Of a stretch of 64,000 nt of DNA, positions 57,691 to 64,000 are shown in pieces. The DNA comes from Antedon mediterranea (taxonomy: Eukaryota > Echinodermata > Crinoidea > Comatulida > Antedonidae), in contig NC_092678.1 in assembly GCF_964355755.1 (NCBI RefSeq), positions 1,449,922 through 1,513,921 of the forward strand. Reading direction: 5' to 3'. The notes under the pieces were generated by a model. It was not told the DNA's origin. It did no database searches and saw only the letters and a list, made by a program, of their open reading frames with translations. Every line of letters starts with the position of its first letter. Position 1 is the first letter of the stretch. Made by a program: the position numbers and the translations under genes.

Positions 57691-58825
57691 TTTGTTATAT
57701 AATGAATACTGTAAGATTCTTGGAAAGAACACAATTCAATAGAAAAAAGCAACATTGAATAAAAAGCCAATTCAATGTTACCATCCATAACAAAAAAAAA
57801 TAATAGCGTATATGGCTGAGTGTGTCCCAGTGGGCCTGGGTATAAAGTTAGGGTGTGAGATTATACTTGATTGAATCAACAGGATGCTGAGCTTCGGAGA
57901 TCAAAAGGTTTTTCTGTGGCAGCGACACAATCGGTTCCACGCTCCTTACAGACAACGCGCCTAATCTTGGTATTTGTCGCAGCCAGACATTAGATCAAAG
58001 GACTGTTATAATTTCCTATCTTGGCAAGGCGAGCTAGCTCAGTGGAATTTAATAAGATCTTGAGTTTCGCCTAAATTTTACTCATAACATTCTTTTTTTT
58101 TTTTTCGTCCATCCAGCTAATGCCACCAACTTTTTTTTTCAATTTGTGTGGACTTCTTTTTGTCGTTATTGTAGTGTTCAAATCAGTAGTAGACATGAAA
58201 TAAGAATAAATATTCTATGTTTCTCAGTTTTTTATTTCTAAGATTTCTATTTTCCAATTTGTTTTCTATATAATTTGTGTACGTAGCTGATTCAACCTAA
58301 CTGAAGCGGGTCAATCAATTAATAAAATTAACTTATAATATAATTTAAAATTAGTTTTGACAATGAATACCATGTGTGCCTCATTGTTATTGGCCGGTTT
58401 TCTACTTGAGATCCTTGAACTTATTAATTTAACCAATCATGTATAGCCTCTTAAACATCCTGGTCTGAAAGTTTGGCACTTTTGAAGAAAACTTGAGTTA
58501 TCACAAAGTAACCAATGCTTATGGATTTTACTGTTGATGCTGTACAATGGGACCGGTCACCTGGAAGAATTCTCCACATCTGTCTGTGTGCTGTCTGCTC
58601 CACTCAAGTCAACAGGTAAAGTCTATAAAAATAAATTTTTAAGAATTGTTAAAACTTTTTTACCTATATATAGTACTACTGTACTTTACAGATATTCACT
58701 ATCTCTTATTTCTGTAAACGCGTTCAATTTCTCATAGCATCTGTCATGAGCCAGATATGTTTGTTCTTTTTGACAAGTTTTGGTTGTAATAGTATTATGC
58801 TGTGATTACTGAAATTTACAAATTG

Positions 58826-58955
58826 TAAAGCTCTGTCTACACTCTATCAAACTTTGTGACAAAAAAATGTGATGTGCCCATATATGGACATGATGATGTC
58901 ATATCACTACCATATTTGTGTACTGTATATCACTACCATATTTGTGTATATCACT
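58826..58955. mobile_element. MITE family A, right-truncated copy
   Basis: AAAGCTCTGTCTACACTCTATC at left with the usual GGACATGATGATGTC and ATATCACTACCATATTTGTG; the right terminal repeat is absent. Confidence 0.65.
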
Positions 58956-59147
58956 ATGATAATCCATAAGGAGAGCACTCATGTTTATCTTACCATATTT
59001 GGTTTGTAGTAGTTATGAACCATTTGTGATCCTAAAAACATTGATATCATACTAGCAGAAACAAACTTCAGGTATGGTATCCAATTCACACCGGCAGGCA
59101 TTTTTGAAAATTTCAAATTCAGTTAATAAAATTGTTTTAATTGACTG

Positions 59148-60199
59148 TTATTCACTGTTTCTTTCAACCGTTCTATTTCTCTCAAGTATCAATTTTTCAG
59201 TTTGCTTTCTTCGCCATACATCATCTACAAACAGGAAATAAAAAAAAGATTTCAAACAAAATGTGTGATATTCTTCCAAGAATTTAATCAAACATTCATT
59301 GCATTTACTAAGTAAACCCACATCCTGGTAACGACTCACATTTTTTCCGGAAACTTTCAATAAACATAAAAACTATTATTTATGATTACAATGACCTTGA
59401 GTTTCAAAATATAAAAAAGACTTCTCCCATATTTTTCAGATTTTATGTTTTTTTTTATGACTTTAATTCAAGGTGATGTAAAACACAATACAACTTGTAC
59501 TATAAATGTGCACCCAATTTTAGTTTTATAAAAAGTAAAATTTGCATATATTAAAAAAATAATAAAGGAAATGATGCATTTAATTTGAATTTATAAAATA
59601 TTATTTGATTAATCTAATTAATATAAATATGTAGTTAGGACAAGAGTAGGCTAGGCAATCATAGCCTATTTTTTATTATAATAATACTAAATAGGCCTAG
59701 TGGTGGTGCTTTGTGTGTGTGGGTGAGGTGGGGGGGGGGGGGGGCTAATAAACTTGAATTAATTACAATACAGTAATAAGTATTAAAAAATAAGAATTAA
59801 ATAACATATTATTATTAATTAATTATCACTGACACTGTTTGTTTTAATATTAAACAATTTGACTAGCTAGCAGTAACCTTGTGATGGCCTATGTGTGTAG
59901 TCTAGCCTAGGCCCTAAGTCCATCCCTCTATACCTTGCTTACTTTAGACGGCACCGGGGAGGAAGGTCTACTACCGCTAGTAAATACAGTAATAATTAGC
60001 TAGATAGTGATAGGATAGTGTAGCCAGGCCTAGGATTACACTTACAAAATGTCTCTCCTCCAGGAGCAATTTGGGCATTAATCATAACCCATTCTATACC
60101 AGCACCAAAAAAGAAAAACAGTGGAAGGAATCTATATATTCCTAGTCTACGTTTCCCTGGCCAGCGATTTAAAAAACGACGAAGAGTGTCACTTTGCAT
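59148..60199 (-). CDS. SMIM4: SMIM4/UQCC5, complex III assembly micro-protein
   Basis: Two exons on the minus strand: 60199-60046 and 59224-59148, phase 1, 76 aa (human 70). The sequence WPGKRRLGIYRFLPLFFFFG-AGIEWVMI matches human VPGKQRFGIYRFLPFFFVLG-GTMEWIMI, including the single transmembrane segment. The spliced joint restores ETFYDVWRRK (human ETFYDVYRRK). The C-terminus is charged (LILERNRTVERNSE). SMIM4 (UQCC5) is an inner mitochondrial membrane protein needed for early complex III (cytochrome b) assembly. The ATG at 60199 begins the only suitable frame. It is arranged head-to-head with TDG, 362 bp apart. Confidence 0.92.
59225..60045 (-). other. SMIM4 intron
   Basis: Single 821-bp intron with a G-run around 59731-59745 and AT-rich sequence. 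No other feature. Confidence 0.6.
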
Positions 60200-60561
60200 A
60201 ACTGAAACTTACGATCTCAACGCCGCCATTCTTATTTTTTTAGCAGACTACACGTTTGTTTGTTCGTACTAATTTTCTCGTGGCTTTGTCTAACTGTGTC
60301 TTATGGCTTGTGTGATTGGCTTAGATTACGACGCTTACTGATACTTTTGTTCATTCGGCCAATCGGCTGTTAGTTTTGATTGATTGTTTTGAAGGCTGGG
60401 CTTTAAACGATGGTGGTCTGTCGCAGTTCAACTTAAGAAGAAGGTTCGTAATTTTTGTCCATATTTGTCAATCTAAATTGGGTTTTTTCACTAAAAATTG
60501 TGCTTATTTTAAAGATAATATACCTATTTAAACGATTGTTTAAGACTTCGGTTAAAATAGT
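60200..60561. promoter_or_regulatory. Bidirectional promoter between SMIM4 and TDG
   Basis: The 362 bp between the two start codons must contain both transcription starts, since the genes diverge. No TATA box is evident on either strand. Candidate elements include CCAAT-type words (GGCCAATCGG near 60357 and GATTGGCTTAG near 60315), which would suit a housekeeping pair. Core promoter positions are not resolved. Confidence 0.55.
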
Positions 60562-63500
60562 CATGGTAAGAATGAATTTCAGTGTCTAGAAATAGTCAAG
60601 TTTTGTCCTCTTTTGAATTTCTGTGTGCGACGGACAGAGAGCAGCAGCTGCCGAATTTTGTATTTTAAAAGGAATGAGAGCTAGCATAGCACAAAAGGTT
60701 GATAAAAAACGCAAGCATAAGGCTCTATCGCATCCTAAATTGGGTATATTTTATGGTTAATTCAACCTTTATGGTAACGTATAAAATTGTTTTACGATTA
60801 TTACAGTTAGGCCAAGGACACATTAATTGAAAAATTTAAATTTGCCTAACTGAAGCTAGCCTACATTCAAAATCATGACAATGCATCAAGTCCGCACATA
60901 CCGGCTTTATAAATTACTTTAAGGATAATATTAAGAACGTCACATTTGGTTTAAATCATAGAGTACATGGCACACCACATGGCAAATCATTCGTTTATTG
61001 TTTAATAAAAAAGCTATAAAATCAATTTTCTTGGAATGTGTTTTTAATAAAAATAATTATAGGCTACAGTACAGTAAGATAAGGTTTACAAATGTAACTG
61101 GTCATTTCCTTGTGTAGTTGTTAATGAAAACATTGCTATTACAATTTGTAAAAGTTTTTAAAAACAAGAATTTATTTAAATAATATTTAAAGGAAGGTAT
61201 CTCACTGTATGTGCACAAGTAAATAAATGCAAGAATCAAATGTTAATAATAGATACACTGATGCATACTATTTATATCAATTCATTATTTTTCAGTTGAT
61301 GTGTCCCATTTCTGTGAACTTGCAACAGCCACCATTTCCACAACCAGGCCACGAAAACATGGATCAGAATCGATACCAGTACCCACAAAGCCAGTCGCAA
61401 CATCCACAACAACAGCAGCATCCTCTGCATCAGCAACATCACCCGCAACAACAACAGCAGCACCATCCACAACAACAGGTGCAACACCCACAACAGCAGC
61501 AGGGGCAACACCCACAGCAGCAACAGCACCCACAGCAGCAGGGGCAACACCCACAACAACAGCCGAAACTCCCACAGCAGCAGCAACAACTCCCACAGCA
61601 GCAGCAGCCACAGCAGCAGCAGCAACAGCCACAACACCTACAGCAGCAGCAACAACAGCCACAACACCTACAGCAGCAGCAACACCCGCAACAACAGCAA
61701 CAGGGACAACACCCACAGCAGCAACATCCACAGCAACAGCAACAACATCCACAGCAACATCCACAGCAACAGCAGCAGGGGCAACACCCACAACAGCAGG
61801 GGCAACACCCACAACAGCAAGGGCAACACCCACAACAGCAAGGGCAACACCCACAACAGCAGGGGCAACACCCACAACAGCAGGGGCAACACCCACAACA
61901 GCAGGGGCAACACCCACAACAGCAGGGGCAACACCCACAACAGCAGGGGCAACATCCACAACAGAAACATCCGCAATCCCAACAGCAAGATGTACAACAC
62001 CAAAACCCATATTATTAGTAAGTATAATATAATGTGTCATTTTCTGTGTATTGTTTAGCAATAAATAAATAAAAATTCCATTAAATACGTACTGGCATAT
62101 TCACACACTGGCAGTGGTAAAGCAAAGAGTTGCCTCAGCCAGTTGGCCCATTTCTAAGTTTTGATTTGTTACAAATTTATTGTAATAAAATATGTATATA
62201 AATGATGTTTATAATATTGATCAAATTACAGTATATATACTGAAAAAAAATGAAGGTTTTCCATGGACAGAGAAATGCTTATCGGGACGCTTATTATTAG
62301 GAAACATTTTGATAAGCTATACTGTAATGCCGATCGATCGACTTATTGGAGTTTTAGCGTGTGCTGCAGTACAGTAAAATCAAGTCTGAACAGTGTCATA
62401 GGCTGAATAGGTGGGAACAGGGCCTTAGTAGCAATTTAATTATTGATATTACTGTATATCTTTACAATAATAATCCTTTTCACACACCAACAAAATTGGT
62501 ATACAGTACAGTCTATCTAAAATGCACTATAATTAATAATGGTAAACATGTTGTCTAACCCAAGTGTTTTTGCAAAATAGTAAGCTGTGAAAGAATTACA
62601 TAATATGTGTTTTGAGGCACTTGTATGTACTGTAGGTCATGTGATAATTATTATATTTGTGATAACCATACTGTGGTTGAACAAGTGAATTTTTTGTTTA
62701 GCTGCATGCCAATTTTAATGCGTACATATCATTTCTTTGTCAATAATATAATCCTTTGTAAATCAGTTGAGAAATACAGAGCATAAACAATGGATTATTT
62801 TGTACAATATACAACCAGATAAGGAATTTGTATTTTACTAGAATACTGCATTTAAAAATATTATTAATAATATTCCCTTTGAAAATGAAATGACAAGATC
62901 AATGTTTCGGAATCATCATGGAACCATTCTCAAGAAGAAATGAGTAAAACATTTTTAAACTTTTGCTTATTTTTTCTTTGAGGATGGTTCCGAAACGTCT
63001 ATCTTTTTTGTCATTAAATTTCATTAATATTCAATTGCTTTTAATTTGAAAGTAACAAAAAAAATTACATTACACACCGAGGAATAATTGTGTTTTTTTT
63101 TTCATTTGGTTGCCTCATGACTTTCACATTTTACAGTTAGTACTGTATGGGTCATTTCCTTTATGACCTCTAGGTCACCAGTCCAATATGTATTTCTGTT
63201 TCTCACTCATATTAATTCTAGTTATTTTTGGTTTCTGGTTATTTTAATTAATTTTCATAAAATCCTTTAACTGTAAATATCAAAGGGTCCTCATTTTCAA
63301 CCACATGCATTATTTTAATATTTAAATATTAGATTGTAATGACAAACTAAAGTTGTTTTTTGTTACATGGTTAATAATACATGGGTTTGTTTAGTAGCCT
63401 ACTAGCCATTATATAGGTTATCCTAATGTGTGTTCAGTCTACATTAGTTAAAAATAGTAATATGGACTAGTAATATAATTTTTTCTTTATTTCATCTTAT

Positions 63501-63973
63501 TTAGTCCTCAACAATTCCAAGTGAAGCAGGAACCAGCCGACTATTACTCACCAATGGTACCAAACGGATACGTGAACAGTATGTACAATAACGATATGCA
63601 GATGAATGGTTTACCGCCTCACAACGGGATACACATGAACGGCGTGTATAACGGTAATATGGCAACCATGAATAACGGCTACCCTCCCAGGAATGGATTT
63701 CACATAAAGCAGGAGCCTATGTATTGCAATAATCCAAATCAGATGCTGAACCCTGTGGGACAACTACAGAATCCTGCAGTTTCCACGGCTCTGGCGTCGA
63801 CCGCGACGACAAAGAGGAAGGGAAAAAGCAAAAAAGTGAAGCAGGAGACGTTAACGGATGCGTTTCCCGTGAAAAAGAGGAGAAAAGTTGATAGGTTTAA
63901 CGGCATGCCCGAAGAAGAGGTCGCGAAGCGGGTGCTACCAGATCATCTCAAGCTGGGCTTAGATATCATGATT
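60562..63973 (+). CDS. TDG: G/T mismatch-specific thymine DNA glycosylase, N-terminal exons, partial
   Basis: Base-excision repair and DNA demethylation enzyme. Exons seen: 60562-60564 (ATG only, followed by GTAAGA), 61296-62017, 63505-63973; 398 codons, then the gene leaves the window after donor GTAAGT at 63974. The match to TDG is at the end: KQETLTDAFPVKKRRKVDRF, NGMPEEEVAKRVLPDHLKLG, LDIMI (human KQEKITDTF-KVKRKVDRF, NGVSEAELLTKTLPDILTFN, LDIVI). The catalytic GINPG motif would be in the next exon. Exon 2 encodes a Gln/His/Pro-rich low-complexity region of about 200 residues. Exon 3 is Asn/Met/Gly-rich and contains three psi-K-x-E motifs (VKQE, IKQE, VKQE), possible SUMO sites. If the ATG-only exon is not used, translation would start at ATG 61299, losing two residues. 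Confidence 0.9.
60565..61295 (+). other. TDG intron 1
   Basis: A 731-bp AT-rich intron; no feature recognised. Confidence 0.5.
61395..61970 (+). repeat. Coding repeat in TDG exon 2 (Gln/His/Pro)
   Basis: The first part is irregular CAG/CAA with CAC CCA (HPQQ). From about 61789 to 61955 it is a regular 21-bp unit encoding QGQHPQQ, about eight to nine copies, almost identical in DNA. The other frames are open over the same region (Thr/Ala-rich on plus, Val/Ala- and Leu-rich on minus) because the unit is a multiple of three; those are shadows. Confidence 0.9.
62018..63504 (+). other. TDG intron 2
   Basis: AT-rich. It contains an inverted repeat at 62886-63025 and nothing else recognised. Confidence 0.5.
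62886..63025. repeat. 140-bp imperfect inverted repeat
   Basis: TGACAAGATCAATGTTTCGG, AATCATCATGGAACCATTCTCAAG is mirrored by CTTTGAGGATGGTTCCGAAACGTC, TATCTTTTTTGTCATTAAATTTC. A decayed palindromic element is likely. Confidence 0.6.
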
Positions 63974-64000
63974 GTAAGTTTACTATCATTTCTCTTTATT

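Larger units (their letters stand above)
56339..59147. other. Intergenic region between CENPK and SMIM4 (convergent 3' ends)
   Basis: Contains the CENPK 3' UTR with AATAAA at 56690-56695, a TIR element (57516-57690) and a MITE A fragment (58826-58955). A two-copy diverged duplicate is visible: GTATATGTGGCAGATGATTGTTTAACAGTTATCCCTAGCAC at about 56877 and GGCAGATCATTGTTTAAAAGTTATCCGTAGCAC at about 57050. No gene recognised. Confidence 0.5.

Noticed and set aside
58534-58737. Possible small gene or exon (LYNGTGHLEEFSTSVCVLSA)
   Set aside because: A GTAAAG donor follows, but there is no recognisable partner exon, domain or family.
61272-62061. Leu-rich and Val/Ala-rich minus-strand ORFs and a Thr/Ala-rich plus-strand ORF
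   Set aside because: Shadows of the CAG/CAA-rich TDG exon; the 21-bp unit keeps all frames open.

Overview
This is a eukaryotic genomic window with spliced genes, GT-AG introns, AT-rich introns and many dispersed palindromic repeats. The gene content (WIF1, CCDC66, properdin-like, CENPK, SMIM4/UQCC5 and TDG homologues) and the recurrent AGGCCTA-type words and tRNA-derived SINE bodies suggest an invertebrate deuterostome. An echinoderm, perhaps a crinoid, is my best guess; the species is not proven by the sequence. All exon models below were built by hand from splice sites, reading phase and remembered family sequences. No alignment was run.

Layout. At 124-1050 (+) lies the 3' end of a Kelch-repeat gene. 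At 3868-25306 (-) lies a complete eight-exon Wnt inhibitory factor 1 (WIF1) gene with a signal peptide, a WIF domain split over four exons and only three EGF repeats, stretched over 21 kb by two large repeat-filled introns. At 26598-35533 (+) lies CCDC66, a ciliary/centrosomal coiled-coil protein, in at least 15 coding exons. At 37492-43098 and 44539-48253 (+) lies a tandem pair of secreted properdin-like genes. Copy A has a signal peptide, a properdin-type N-terminal Cys domain, five thrombospondin type 1 repeats (TSRs) and an acidic Ser-rich tail. Copy B lacks the N-terminal domain and the first TSR but keeps four TSRs and the tail. At 48947-56338 (+) lies CENPK (inner kinetochore), in nine exons. 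At 59148-60199 (-) lies SMIM4/UQCC5, a small inner-membrane assembly protein of respiratory complex III. At 60562-63973 (+) is the 5' part of TDG (thymine DNA glycosylase), which runs off the window and carries a long Gln/His/Pro repeat region.

Noncoding space is dominated by a palindromic MITE family with CTGTCTACACTATCAAAC ends (at least 14 copies), a second palindromic family with CTTGGTTCCCACTAG ends (8 copies), arrays of a GGGGACACC-type unit, and several minisatellites (23, 26, 28, 41, 60 and 110 bp units).

The most interesting content is the properdin-like pair. The two genes share an unfamiliar acidic C-terminal module with six conserved cysteines, differ in whether they keep the oligomerisation-type N-terminal domain, and sit among mobile elements at matching intron positions. 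The genes are otherwise independent units. The only likely functional coupling by position is the properdin-like tandem pair and the SMIM4-TDG head-to-head promoter.
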